A stretch of 64,000 nt of DNA from Oligella sp050920755. GTDB taxonomy: Bacteria; Pseudomonadota; Gammaproteobacteria; Burkholderiales; Burkholderiaceae_B. The stretch spans positions 1,116,001 through 1,180,000 of the forward strand of contig NZ_CP158480.1 of the NCBI RefSeq assembly GCF_050920755.1, given 5' to 3'. The position numbers and the translations under genes are program-made. The stretch's first letter is position 1. Each line of letters begins with the position of its first letter. The notes below the pieces were generated by a model. The model did not search any database, was not told where the DNA came from, and saw only the letters and a program-made list of their open reading frames with translations. This document shows positions 41,193 through 50,776 of this stretch, piece after piece.

Positions 41193-43222
41193 TGGCGAAT
41201 TTATTGACCGTCAATTACAAACAAACAGGCAAAAGCGCAAATCTCAATGAGATGGGTATGCGTGAAATGCAGGCTCGCGCTTTTGAGTACAGAGATGCGC
41301 AGTATCTCTTGCTTAAAGCGCCACCTGCCTCGGGAAAGTCACGAGCGTTGATGTTTTTGGGTTTAGACAAGCTCCACCACCAAGGTATTAAAAAAGTAAT
41401 TGTCGCAGTACCGGAAATGTCCATCGGTGCTTCGTTTAGAAATACTCGATTAAGTGAGTTTGGTTTTTTTGCCGATTGGACGGTGGATTCGCTCTATAAC
41501 CTGTGTGTGCCTGGTGCCAATGAAGAAGGCAAGGTGAATACCTTTGTGCGCTTTATGTCAGATCCTGCTGCACAAATTTTAGTATGTACGCATGCGACCT
41601 TGCGTTTTGCTTATCAAAAACTCACACCTGCTGATTTTAATGATACCGTTTTGGCGATTGACGAGTTTCATCACACCTCTGCGGATGGGGATAACCGTCT
41701 AGGCGAACTCATTGATGGCATTATGAACGGTTCCAATGCCCACATTATTGCCATGACAGGATCGTATTTCCGCGGCGATGCGGTGCCGATTTTGTTGCCT
41801 GAGGACGAGGAGAAATTTACTCAAGTTACTTACTCTTATTATGAGCAGTTGAATGGGTATCAATACTTAAAATCCTTGGGCATTGGCTATCACTTTTATA
41901 CCGGGCGTTATTTGGATGCGCTACATGAGGTTTTAGACACGACTAAGAAAACCATTATTCATATCCCAAACGTCAATTCAGTGGAGTCCACCAAAGACAA
42001 GTACTCGGAGGTGGATCATATCTTGGATGTGATCGGCACTGTCATTGAAAAGGATATGGCGACTGGGATTATTACGGTCCAAGACAAAAACGGTCGTTTG
42101 CTAAAAGTCGCTGACTTGGTCGATGACAACCCCATGCGAGTCGAGGTGCAAAACTACCTACGCAATGTGTCTAAAGCAGAGGACATGGACATTATTATTG
42201 CATTGGGGATGGCTAAAGAAGGCTTTGACTGGCCGTGGTGTGAGCATGTGCTTACCGTGGGCTACCGGTCGTCTTTAACGGAAATTGTGCAGATTATTGG
42301 GCGTGCTACCCGTGACAGTGCAGGAAAAACACATGCGCAATTTACGAACCTGATTGCACAACCAGATGCTAATGATGATGACGTAAAAGTCTCTGTCAAT
42401 AATATGTTGAAGGCCATCACGGTGTCGTTGTTGATGGAGCAAGTCCTAGCACCCTCTATTAAGTTTAAACCGCGTTCCCGTATGGCATTAGGAGAAACAG
42501 TAGAACCCGGCACAGTGGTGATTGAGGACGGCACTGCACCTATTTCTGAAAAGGTGATGAAAGCACTGGAAAATATGGACAACATCAAGGCTGCCATTTT
42601 GCAAAAGCCTGAAGTGGTTGCGCCAGCAGTGACGGGCGAGGCCGACCCCGAGGTGTTAGGCGAGGTAGAGATTCCTAAAATTATTGAAAAGCTCTATCCC
42701 GAGATGGATCCTAGTGAGGTACAGACCGTATCCGAAGCGGTGCAGCTATCATTGGGCGTGCAGGCGACCGGTGGATTAATCGATGAGGTAGACTTACCTG
42801 AAGGTGCTGAGATTTTCGTGCCTAATGAAGTTCAAGATGTGGGCATACCTTATGATAATGAACCGCCTAAGCCTAATCGCAAGTTTGTCCTGATTAGTAA
42901 TAAGTTTGTTAATATCGAGCATTTAAATGTGGACTTGATTCGTCAGATTAACCCGTTCCAAGGCGCCTATGAAATCCTTTCTAAAGCCGTCACACCTGCG
43001 GTATTAAAAACTATTCAAGACACCGTCGTTTCTATGCGTTCCACCATGTCAGAAGAAGAAGCCATTGTTTTGTGGCCGCGTATTCAAACCTTTAGAAAAG
43101 AAAAAGGACGAGAGCCCTCTGTGACTTCTGGTGATCCGTATGAAAAGCGTTTGGCAGAAGGCTTGACCTATTTGAAGCGTAAAGCTCAGGAGCGTAAGGC
43201 CGCACAGGTTAACGCTTCATAG
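41192..43222 (+). CDS. DEAD/DEAH-type helicase, second gene of the cluster
   Basis: A 676-residue SF2 helicase: Walker A APPASGKS at residues 43-50, DEFHH near residue 152, motif III-like MTGSYFRG near residue 185 and motif VI QIIGRATRDSAGK near residue 365. The C-terminal 40 residues (FRKEKGREPS, EKRLAEGLTYLK) resemble the N-terminus of the next protein. Such helicases drive translocation in restriction-like defence systems. It is coupled to the methylase and 9 bp before the nuclease gene. Confidence 0.8.
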   Translation: MANLLTVNYKQTGKSANLNEMGMREMQARAFEYRDAQYLLLKAPPASGKSRALMFLGLDKLHHQGIKKVIVAVPEMSIGASFRNTRLSEFGFFADWTVDSLYNLCVPGANEEGKVNTFVRFMSDPAAQILVCTHATLRFAYQKLTPADFNDTVLAIDEFHHTSADGDNRLGELIDGIMNGSNAHIIAMTGSYFRGDAVPILLPEDEEKFTQVTYSYYEQLNGYQYLKSLGIGYHFYTGRYLDALHEVLDTTKKTIIHIPNVNSVESTKDKYSEVDHILDVIGTVIEKDMATGIITVQDKNGRLLKVADLVDDNPMRVEVQNYLRNVSKAEDMDIIIALGMAKEGFDWPWCEHVLTVGYRSSLTEIVQIIGRATRDSAGKTHAQFTNLIAQPDANDDDVKVSVNNMLKAITVSLLMEQVLAPSIKFKPRSRMALGETVEPGTVVIEDGTAPISEKVMKALENMDNIKAAILQKPEVVAPAVTGEADPEVLGEVEIPKIIEKLYPEMDPSEVQTVSEAVQLSLGVQATGGLIDEVDLPEGAEIFVPNEVQDVGIPYDNEPPKPNRKFVLISNKFVNIEHLNVDLIRQINPFQGAYEILSKAVTPAVLKTIQDTVVSMRSTMSEEEAIVLWPRIQTFRKEKGREPSVTSGDPYEKRLAEGLTYLKRKAQERKAAQVNAS

Positions 43223-43231
43223 GGTAGGGTT

Positions 43232-44527
43232 ATGGCAATTAGACATAGTCAAATTAAAGCAGCCAGTCGGTTGTCACTGGATGATATTTTTAGTGGGTCA
43301 GACGAGTTTGGTTTATTGGATGTAGCACCCAAAGCAATAAGTCAACATGCCCCGATTGAAATTACGAACTTTGAGGCGATTAACGCTTTTGTAGATCAGC
43401 ATGGGCGCGCACCTAGTCAAGACGGTGATTTAGCCGAAAAACTGTTAGCTAGGCGTTTGACAGGTTATCAAAATAACGTCAGTTTGCATGATGCTTTGGC
43501 CCAGTACGATCGTTATGGTTTATTGGGTGTTGTACAACATGAAGTGGTAGAAGCATCAGGAGAGGTAAAGCTAGATACTCATATTTCGATCGATGATGAG
43601 AAACCTAAGAGCATTGCGCCGGAGGAAGTTACCTCTTTAGATGATATTTTTGCCAGTGCTGAATTCAATGAATTAGATTTAGGCGATCAGAGTCTATTCG
43701 ATATTAAGCATATCCCTGCGGTAACTGAGCGAGAGCAACCCGATGAAATTGCTCAACGTCGGGTGTGTGAGGATTTTTATCAGTTTAAGTCTATCTTTTT
43801 GGATGCTCAGCAAGCGCTTAAGTCAGGGGAAATGGAAACGGTCCGTTTTAACTTGGCTTCGCAAGTAGAGGAGGGCGATCTCTTCATCATGGAAGGCGTG
43901 CTCTGCTTAATTGATGAGATAGGTGACTACAGAGAGGATAACCAAGGGCGTTATGATCCAAGGCTCCGTGTCATTTTTGAGAATGGCACCGAGTCCAATC
44001 ACCTTTTACAGTCATTGGCTAAGCGTCTTTACATGGATGAGACAGGGCGTAGGGTGGTGCGCAGTGCTGAATCAGTCGTAGATGCGTTTAACAATATTTC
44101 TCACAAAGATAAACGAGCAGGGCAGATTTATTTTGTAACCACCCTTAGCGACAATCCTGTTCTAAAAGCCATACCGAATCTTATTAAAATTGGCTATACC
44201 GAACAAACGGTGGAAGAACGCACCAAAAACGCCGAACGTGATATCGCCTTTTTGGAAGCACCTGTTAAGATTCTCGCTACAATCGAGTGCTATAACCTCA
44301 ATCCCAATAAGTTTGAATCATTGATCCACGGGTTTTTGCATGCCCAGCGTTTACAGATGACCTTGGTCGCTAATAATGGCAAAACCTACAACCCAAGGGA
44401 GTGGTTTTCTGTGTCATTAGACACAGCGAGAGAGGTTGTAAGACGCATCATTGATGGCAGTATTGTGCATTATCGAATGGACAATACGACGGGGAGATTG
44501 GTGAGGAAAGGGAGTAAAGTCAATTAA
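43232..44527 (+). CDS. GIY-YIG (T5orf172-like) nuclease, third gene of the cluster
   Basis: A C-terminal GIY-YIG-type domain (residues about 298-400) has QIYFV, LIKIGYT, ERTKNAERD with the conserved Arg, and FESLIHGFLH with the metal-binding Glu. The N-terminal half has two copies of an SLDDIF motif (residues about 15-20 and 134-139) and a GRAPSQDGDLAEKLL segment similar to the helicase C-terminus. A nuclease partner for the methylase/helicase pair is the most direct reading. Confidence 0.75.
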   Translation: MAIRHSQIKAASRLSLDDIFSGSDEFGLLDVAPKAISQHAPIEITNFEAINAFVDQHGRAPSQDGDLAEKLLARRLTGYQNNVSLHDALAQYDRYGLLGVVQHEVVEASGEVKLDTHISIDDEKPKSIAPEEVTSLDDIFASAEFNELDLGDQSLFDIKHIPAVTEREQPDEIAQRRVCEDFYQFKSIFLDAQQALKSGEMETVRFNLASQVEEGDLFIMEGVLCLIDEIGDYREDNQGRYDPRLRVIFENGTESNHLLQSLAKRLYMDETGRRVVRSAESVVDAFNNISHKDKRAGQIYFVTTLSDNPVLKAIPNLIKIGYTEQTVEERTKNAERDIAFLEAPVKILATIECYNLNPNKFESLIHGFLHAQRLQMTLVANNGKTYNPREWFSVSLDTAREVVRRIIDGSIVHYRMDNTTGRLVRKGSKVN

Positions 44528-44593
44528 AAACTCGTATTGCTTGGGAAGTTTTATTATTTCCCTAGTTCTTGAAATAATAACTGGAGGTAAGTC

Positions 44594-44881
44594 ATGATTA
44601 AAATTACTGGCCTAGATAAATTACAGAAAGACGTGAAGGATGTGGAGCAAGCCTTGAATAAATTAGATGGCGAATTGGAAGTCGTAAATTTTGATCCGAA
44701 TGATCCTGCTAGCATTGAGTCTGCAATTCACTCGGTCAACCGAATGATCGACGAGCGTTTAGGGAAGTATTCCTCAAACCCTATCGTTGCCCCTCTCGCA
44801 GAGCAAATGAAGGAAAAGTATCGAGAGGGTATTCTTGAGAAAGCGGCCGAAGCTAGATTGAAGTCGGATAGGGGTGAATGA
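44594..44881 (+). CDS. Small helical protein paired with the TIR-like gene
   Basis: A 95-residue soluble protein of unknown family, behind an excellent GGAGG ribosome site. It has an N-terminal amphipathic helix (LDKLQKDVKDVEQALNKL) and ends in a charged helix. It overlaps the TIR-like gene by ATGA, so the two form a unit; it could sense the trigger or restrain the effector, which is an inference. Confidence 0.6.
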   Translation: MIKITGLDKLQKDVKDVEQALNKLDGELEVVNFDPNDPASIESAIHSVNRMIDERLGKYSSNPIVAPLAEQMKEKYREGILEKAAEARLKSDRGE

Positions 44882-45777
44882 TGGCTAAAGACTTATTCTC
44901 GGAAATCAATAATGCGGTTCTAGATTTACAATCTTCGCAGCTTCAAACCTACGAAAGGCCTCTCAAGAAATTGGCTCAACTGCTACGACATCCGGACCTT
45001 GAGCCATACAACGTTGAGCTTACGGAAGGTATCGACGTTGAGGAGTTCATAGTTGAAAGCGAAAAGACTGCGAGAGGTATGGTCGGGAGCGCCAAGCTTG
45101 TTTGGCCTGAAGATCCTAGAGACGAGCTGGGGTTGACGTTGCTTTTAATTGAAAAGCTGGCAGCAAATCCCAGTTACGCTGCTAATTTTGGGCTCCATTT
45201 TTTCTATTCTGGCAATAAGATTATTTCAGGAATTCACGCACTTACTGGCCAGTTAATCATTCCTTTTGTACGAGATTACAAGAGTTACATTCAAGCTAAA
45301 GGGAACACTGAGACTGTGTTAAAAGCTCAATTTTCGCGCAAGGTCTTTATTGTTCATGGTCACGATGATGGTGCTCGTGAAACAGTGGCGCGATTTCTTG
45401 AGCGAATTGGGCTTGAAGCTATTATTTTGCATGAGCAGGCTAATCAAGGGCGAACGATTATTGAAAAAGTCGTTGCTCATAGTGATGTTGGATTCGCAGT
45501 AGTATTGCTTACGCCAGACGACGAGGGTTGCGTAAAAGGCGGAACACCTGAGCCAAGAGCCCGTCAGAATGTGCTTTTGGAGTTGGGATACTTCATTGGT
45601 CGTTTGGGAAGAGACAAGGTATGTGCTCTCAAACGTGGGACAGTGGAAATTCCAAGCGATTTCGCCGGTGTCGTTTGGGAGGCGATGGATGAAAACGGGG
45701 GGTGGAAACAGGCACTTGCGCGTGAGCTTGAAGCCGCTGGTCATAGCATTGACTGGAATAAGGTCATGCGTTCATAG
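44878..45777 (+). CDS. TIR-like nucleotide-binding protein (predicted NADase effector)
   Basis: The C-terminal half (residues about 153-299) matches the TIR-like domain of Pycsar/STING-type effectors: KVFIVHGHDD, LGLEAIILHEQANQGRTIIEK-type segment with the candidate catalytic Glu (here LHEQANQGRTIIEK), VLLTPDD, RARQNVLLELGYFIG. The N-terminal 150 residues are unrecognised. Such proteins degrade NAD+ and halt the infected cell. No cyclase gene is nearby, so activation would differ from CBASS/Pycsar. Confidence 0.78.
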   Translation: MMAKDLFSEINNAVLDLQSSQLQTYERPLKKLAQLLRHPDLEPYNVELTEGIDVEEFIVESEKTARGMVGSAKLVWPEDPRDELGLTLLLIEKLAANPSYAANFGLHFFYSGNKIISGIHALTGQLIIPFVRDYKSYIQAKGNTETVLKAQFSRKVFIVHGHDDGARETVARFLERIGLEAIILHEQANQGRTIIEKVVAHSDVGFAVVLLTPDDEGCVKGGTPEPRARQNVLLELGYFIGRLGRDKVCALKRGTVEIPSDFAGVVWEAMDENGGWKQALARELEAAGHSIDWNKVMRS

Positions 45778-46017
45778 AGTTGCCGCACGTTGATGTCATG
45801 TAGCAAATCTTTCAATAGTAGGCTTTTGAACTAAAAACAATTTTGAGAAAATCATACCTTATCAGTCAGGGTTTTGGGAATAGGTCAAAGGCACTGCCAG
45901 AACGGTCCGTACCACGACCTCTTTGAACCAGAGTAGACAAGAAAACATCGAACGGTTGAAAAAAGATGTTGGAGGGCGGTAAATAGCCGCCTTTGCTGAA
46001 AACCTAACACTTTTTAA

Positions 46018-46717
46018 TGTGTATTAGTTTCGACTTAATCTGACACAGCTCTTGAAAAAGAGAGAGTTACTCGTTCAAAATAATGGGTGTCTAAACCTTA
46101 AATTGAACATAAACAGGGAGTAACTCTCATGCACCATACTACCAATTCAATCATCAAACATAAAGTAGGTTTATTAAATTTAGCCGAAGAACTTAACAAT
46201 GTGTCGCAGGCATGCAAGATCATGGGTGTATCTCGCGATACTTTTTATCGTTATAAAGAGCTTGTTGATGAAGGCGGGTTAGAGAACTTAATTGATCGAA
46301 GTCGTCGAACGCCAAACTTAAAAAATCGTGTAGACGAAAAAACAGAGTCTGCTGTTATCAACTATGCCATTGATTATCCGGCTCACGGTCAAGTCAGAAC
46401 GAGTAATGAGTTGCGTAAGCAAGGCGTTTTCGTGTCCCCGAGTGGCGTTCGTTCGATTTGGCTACGACATGATCTTGAGAACTTTAAGAAACGCTTAAAG
46501 GCATTAGAAGATAAGGTTGCTCATGAAGGCATCATTCTCACGGATGAACAAATCGCCGCACTTGAACGTAAAAAGAATGACGATGAAGTCAGTGGCCGGA
46601 TAGAGACGCATCACCCGGGCTATCTAGGCTCACAAGACACCTTCCATGTTGGTAATCTCAAAGGCGTAGGCCGTATTTATCAACAAACGTATATCGATAC
46701 TTTTACGCGTGTCGCAC
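46018..46717. mobile_element. Truncated IS481-family element
   Basis: The left end near 46018-46045 (TTAGTTTCGACTTAATCTGA) has an inverted 24-bp match at 33685-33708. The transposase frame starts at 46129 and is cut by the next IS at about 46718. Confidence 0.65.
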
Positions 46718-46722
46718 GGTAA
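46129..46722 (+). pseudogene. IS481-family transposase, C-terminus lost
   Basis: The N-terminal HTH (CKIMGVSRDTFYRYKELVDEGG) and the start of the DDE domain (DTFHVGNLKGVGRIYQQTYIDTFTRVA, first Asp) are present. The last two catalytic residues are missing because an IS3-family element interrupts the gene. AGGGAGT supports the start. Confidence 0.8.
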
Positions 46723-46776
46723 TCCTCCCACAAAACCATAGCAATTAGAAGTAGAATTTCTTATAAAGGAAATTCA

Positions 46777-47043
46777 ATGAAACGATCACGATATACTGAC
46801 AGCCAAATTATGGCGATTCTTAAACAAGCCGAAGCCGGTACGCCAGTGCCGGAGCTGTGCCGGGAGCATGGCATGAGCAGCGCCACGTTCTACAAGTGGC
46901 GTGCTAAATACGGTGGCATGGATGCCTCCATGATGTCTCGCCTTAAAGAGCTTGAGGCGGAGAATCAACGTCTTAAAAAGATGTATGCCGAAGAGCGCCT
47001 GAAGGCTGAGATCGCTCGCGAGGCCATCGAAAAAAAGTGGTAG
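46777..47043 (+). CDS. IS3-family transposase OrfA
   Basis: An 88-residue protein with HTH (MAILKQAEAGTPVPELCREH, HGMSSATFYKWRAKYGGM) and leucine zipper (LKELEAENQRLKKMYAEE), the IS407-group pattern. It overlaps OrfB by 7 bp, allowing a programmed frameshift. Confidence 0.9.
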   Translation: MKRSRYTDSQIMAILKQAEAGTPVPELCREHGMSSATFYKWRAKYGGMDASMMSRLKELEAENQRLKKMYAEERLKAEIAREAIEKKW

Positions 47044-47891
47044 CGCCGTCTCGACGCAAAGAGATGGCGCTACGTGCGGTCACGCAATTTGGAGCGAGCA
47101 TACGAGTGGCATGCGAGGTATTTAGCATCAGCCAAAGCTGCTATTACTACCGGCCTAAACAAGCCGATGAGAACGAGGTCATTGCTGACTGGTTGATTCG
47201 ATTAACTACCGCTCAACGTAACTGGGGCTTTGGCCTATGTTTTCTGTATTTACGAAATATTAAGGGCTTTAAATGGAACCACAAACGAGTCTATCGAATC
47301 TACCGCGAGCTCGAGTTAAACTTACGTATCAAGCCTAAGAAACGTATTGTACGTGAGCGCCCTGAGGCACTCGGGACTGCGACTGCGATTAATCAAGTGT
47401 GGTCGATGGATTTTATGCATGACCAGCTGGCTGACGGTCGTAGTTTGCGTTTATTTAACGTGATTGATGACTTTAACCGTGAGGGTTTGGGCATCGAGGT
47501 AGACTTCTCTTTGCCTGCAGAGCGAGTCACAAGAGTGTTGGATCAAATCATCGAGTGGCGAGGCAAGCCTGCGTGTCTACGATGTGACAATGGACCGGAA
47601 TACATCAGTAAAACACTCTTAGAATGGGCAGCTAAGCGGCATATCACGTTGATTCACACTCAGCCCGGTAATCCACAACAAAACGGCTATGTCGAGCGCT
47701 ATAATCGGACGGTACGTTATGACTGGTTAGCCCAGAATCTCTTTGAGAGTCTAGAAGAAGTTCAGCTCGGAGCGACTGCTTGGCTCTGGACTTATAATAA
47801 TGAACGCCCTAACACGGCATTAGGTGGCATTACACCAAGGCAAAAATTACATCAACATAAATTAAATAATTCTACTGCCAACTGCTGTTAA
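47037..47891 (+). CDS. IS3-family transposase OrfB
   Basis: The rve integrase core shows the DDE residues in VWSMDFMHDQ, CLRCDNGPEY and QNGYVERYNRTVR. Length 284 is intact, so this copy may be active. Confidence 0.92.
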   Translation: MVAPSRRKEMALRAVTQFGASIRVACEVFSISQSCYYYRPKQADENEVIADWLIRLTTAQRNWGFGLCFLYLRNIKGFKWNHKRVYRIYRELELNLRIKPKKRIVRERPEALGTATAINQVWSMDFMHDQLADGRSLRLFNVIDDFNREGLGIEVDFSLPAERVTRVLDQIIEWRGKPACLRCDNGPEYISKTLLEWAAKRHITLIHTQPGNPQQNGYVERYNRTVRYDWLAQNLFESLEEVQLGATAWLWTYNNERPNTALGGITPRQKLHQHKLNNSTANCC

Positions 47892-47985
47892 AAATGGGGG
47901 GATTACCCTGCATCGGCATCATCATGTCTTATGATAACGCCAATTTAGCCACTGATATTTGCAACTACAATCTAGAGAAGCTTAA

Positions 47986-49678
47986 TTACTCTTTGGGCTC
48001 AAAATGCTTTTCATCGGATAATACCTTATAAGCTACATTAAAATAAGGCTTAGTTCCCCATAGTTCGCTATCGCCGATAATGACTAGACGGTACTTTGCT
48101 CGGGTTACAGCTACATTTAGAATATTGGCTTGTGAAGCGGCCCATCTTGCAGCACCGTCCGAGTTTTTGTCTGAACCTAAAACGAGAATGACGCAGTCCG
48201 CTTCTTTGCCTTGAAAAGTATGAACCGTGCCTATAGCGTTAAAACACCATTGAGTCGTTTCATTGTTTTTGAAGTGTTTTTTTATCATTTGTTGAAGACC
48301 ACTAACGACGGATTTAAAGGGTGAGATAACGTAAAGTTTGCCTTCATCAAATACGTTTTCGTTGATTGCGCTAAGACGTGATTTAGCATCCTCAATCATT
48401 TCGACTACCTTTTCACCTTGTGAACGGACAAAGTGATTCTTTTCTCCGCTTTTCGCACCTTTAATGTCAATCCATTCATTTTTAAGCAGCGCAAATTCTT
48501 TTTCCTTTGGTAGCGCTTTATTAATCATGCGGTTAGCGTAAGAAATCTTATTAGAAATATCAAAGATCGGGGATAAACAGCGTCGATGCACCACCAACGG
48601 GCAGCCGACTTTGGTATTGCCAATCATACCGTAGTAGGGGTTGCAGGCATCGGCCATTACTTGGATGGAAAGGTTGACTGAAGCATGACTTAAGGTCTGA
48701 CCGGCGATTGAGAATTCAGGTTGGCCCTGTTGTAGCCCTAAACGGTTATAAGCCCATCGGTTTAAGGTGGCCGGTGTAGTAACAATCGGTTCAACCTGCA
48801 GCGGATCCCCTACAATAATACAGCGTTGTGAACGATATAAAAGACCGAGAGCGGAAAAAGGGGTGGCTTGACCCGCTTCGTCAATTATTACTGTCCCAAG
48901 TTCGCCCATACCGAAGCCTCTAAATGCACTTTGCACAGAAGCAAAGGTAGTGGATAAAACCGGAATTAATAAGTTCAGGCTATGAAACCCCTCTACAATC
49001 ACGCGATTTCTTTCCGCTTGAGTGTAGCCGGTAGATTCATTATTAATGATGGCAACGTAGCGTTTTATGTTTTGAAAGATTTCGTTAGAGTGGCAGATAA
49101 AGGCCTTGGTTAATTGCAATGAGGCATAAAACAGTTGTTCATTGGCTTTGTTTAATTCAGGAGTAGTCCATGGACATAGCAGCTGTGCTTTTTCTTTGAA
49201 TAAATTCTCCTTAAATTCTCTATGAAACACCGTGAGATCCTTAAAGATATCTTTTGAGAGTAATGCTTCTCGTTTTGCTTCCAGTTGCTCTACGGCTTTA
49301 AGAGAATCTAGGAGCTGATTTAATAGCGTTAATTTATCTTTAATAATTGCTCGTTCTGCTTCCAGAGCTTCAGATTTTTGGTACAGTTCCTCTATGTTTT
49401 TATCAATAACAGGGGGCGTAGGGGTTGCAGCTACCTCTTGTTTTTTATTAGTAATGAATGATAGTAGTTTATCTAAAAAGGATTGTGGCTTCGGTGCCGT
49501 CTTGGGTTCAGTGACCGGCGGCACGTAAGTACTTAATTGCTGATGATAGCGTTGAAGCGTGATTTTAATTTCGTCGAGACGCTCGTTGTGCTTATAAATT
49601 GCATCTTGAGTCATTTTAAAATCGGCATTAGCCGTTTTTTCTTTTAAAATCTTTAATTCTTCGGTATTTGTCAAGATA
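47986..49678 (-). pseudogene. UPF1-like SF1 helicase, C-terminal part
   Basis: This is the 3' part of a gene split by the IS at 49679-51304. It has a coiled-coil insertion (residues 1-130 of the fragment), Walker B VIIDEAGQATPF, DPLQVEPIV, and the C-terminal helicase block TVHTFQGKEADCVIL with VAVTRAKYRLVIIGD. Together with the upstream part it makes a protein of about 1090 residues. Removing the IS restores one frame across the joint (KDSL then NTEELK). Confidence 0.85.
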
Positions 49679-49699
49679 GTTGTCACTCATACATAAATT

Positions 49700-50776
49700 T
49701 TAAGCTGCTTTTTTTACTCTTAAATCATTCTCCGGATTTAACGTGACGACACCTAAAGGGGTGCAGTTTCTTACTGCACGTGAACCCCAGCGCATTGGAT
49801 TATCTCTTTTGGCATTCGCTAGCACTTTGTGCCGCTTTGCTAGTATTTCACGGTCTTTGCCCTCATGGCGTTGCTGTGGTGTTACGTAATTAAGCTGACT
49901 GTGACGATGCACAGTGTTGTACCATTGCACAAAGCGTAAGACCCATGCTCTGGTGTCATCTAAGGAGGCAAAGCCTGATGATGGCCATTGAGGACAGTAT
50001 TTCATGACCCTAAAGAGTGACTCTACGAAGGGATTGTCATTACTGACTCGTGGGCGACTGTAGGAAGCCTTTATGCTAAGTTCCTCTAGTTTAGTGCGTA
50101 AGGTTTGAGCCTTCATTGGTGCACCATTGTCAGAGTGTAACACCAAGGGCTGATGCAGGCAGCCCTCGCTCAAGACACAACGCTGTAAGAGGGCTGCCGC
50201 AAGCGCTGAGTCTTCTGTTTCATGCACCTCATAGCCCACGATTTTACGGCTATAGATATCTTCAACGAGGTAAAGATAATAAAACTGACCACGTACACGT
50301 GACGGGCAGTATGTGATATCCCAACACCACACTTGACGTGGACCGGTCGCATGATGCGTTGTCGGTTGATGGCTCGGTTTAGGCGCACGGCTACGCCCTC
50401 GGTGATGCAGCTGGTTTGCTTGCCGAAGCGTGCGGTAAAAGGTTGCTTCAGAAGCGATATAAGCACCTTTGTCGAGTAGATCAGCCACGATTTGACAGGG
50501 TGGCAAGTTGGCGTATTCTGCACGATTGCAGACCGTCAGAATCAGCTCTCGTTCCTCCTGACTCAAACTGTTTGCTGGCTTAGGCCGAACGGCTGTCGGG
50601 CGTTTATCGGCTTGAACAACACCATCCTTTACCCAACGACGATAACTACGCAGCGCAAGACCGGCTTCCTCGCACGCCCTGGCTAGACGTGCTCCTTGGC
50701 GGTGAGCGGCTTGAATCAAGCTGACCACATGTTGGCGCTCTGAGAGTGAGGTCATTCGTCCTCGTTTTCCTCCCAA
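49700..50776 (-). CDS. IS3-family transposase OrfB
   Basis: A 358-residue rve protein with DDE residues in VWCWDITYCP, VLHSDNGAPM and NPFVESLFRVMKY. Its N-terminal HTH part overlaps orfA by 25 bp; a frameshift would give the fused transposase. Confidence 0.9.
   Translation of the reverse strand: MGGKRGRMTSLSERQHVVSLIQAAHRQGARLARACEEAGLALRSYRRWVKDGVVQADKRPTAVRPKPANSLSQEERELILTVCNRAEYANLPPCQIVADLLDKGAYIASEATFYRTLRQANQLHHRGRSRAPKPSHQPTTHHATGPRQVWCWDITYCPSRVRGQFYYLYLVEDIYSRKIVGYEVHETEDSALAAALLQRCVLSEGCLHQPLVLHSDNGAPMKAQTLRTKLEELSIKASYSRPRVSNDNPFVESLFRVMKYCPQWPSSGFASLDDTRAWVLRFVQWYNTVHRHSQLNYVTPQQRHEGKDREILAKRHKVLANAKRDNPMRWGSRAVRNCTPLGVVTLNPENDLRVKKAA

Larger units (their letters stand above)
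46718..47907 (+). mobile_element. IS3-family element (IS407-like)
   Basis: Terminal inverted repeats GGTAATCCTCCCA (left) and GGTAATCCCCCCA (right, inverted) bound two overlapping transposase frames. It is inserted in the IS481 transposase. Confidence 0.85.

Noticed and set aside
44594..45777. The TIR-like unit as a CBASS or Pycsar system
   Set aside because: No nucleotide cyclase gene lies nearby; only the effector-type domain is present.
46718..47907. Target-site duplication of the IS407-like element
   Set aside because: The bases outside the inverted repeats do not match, so no duplication is claimed.
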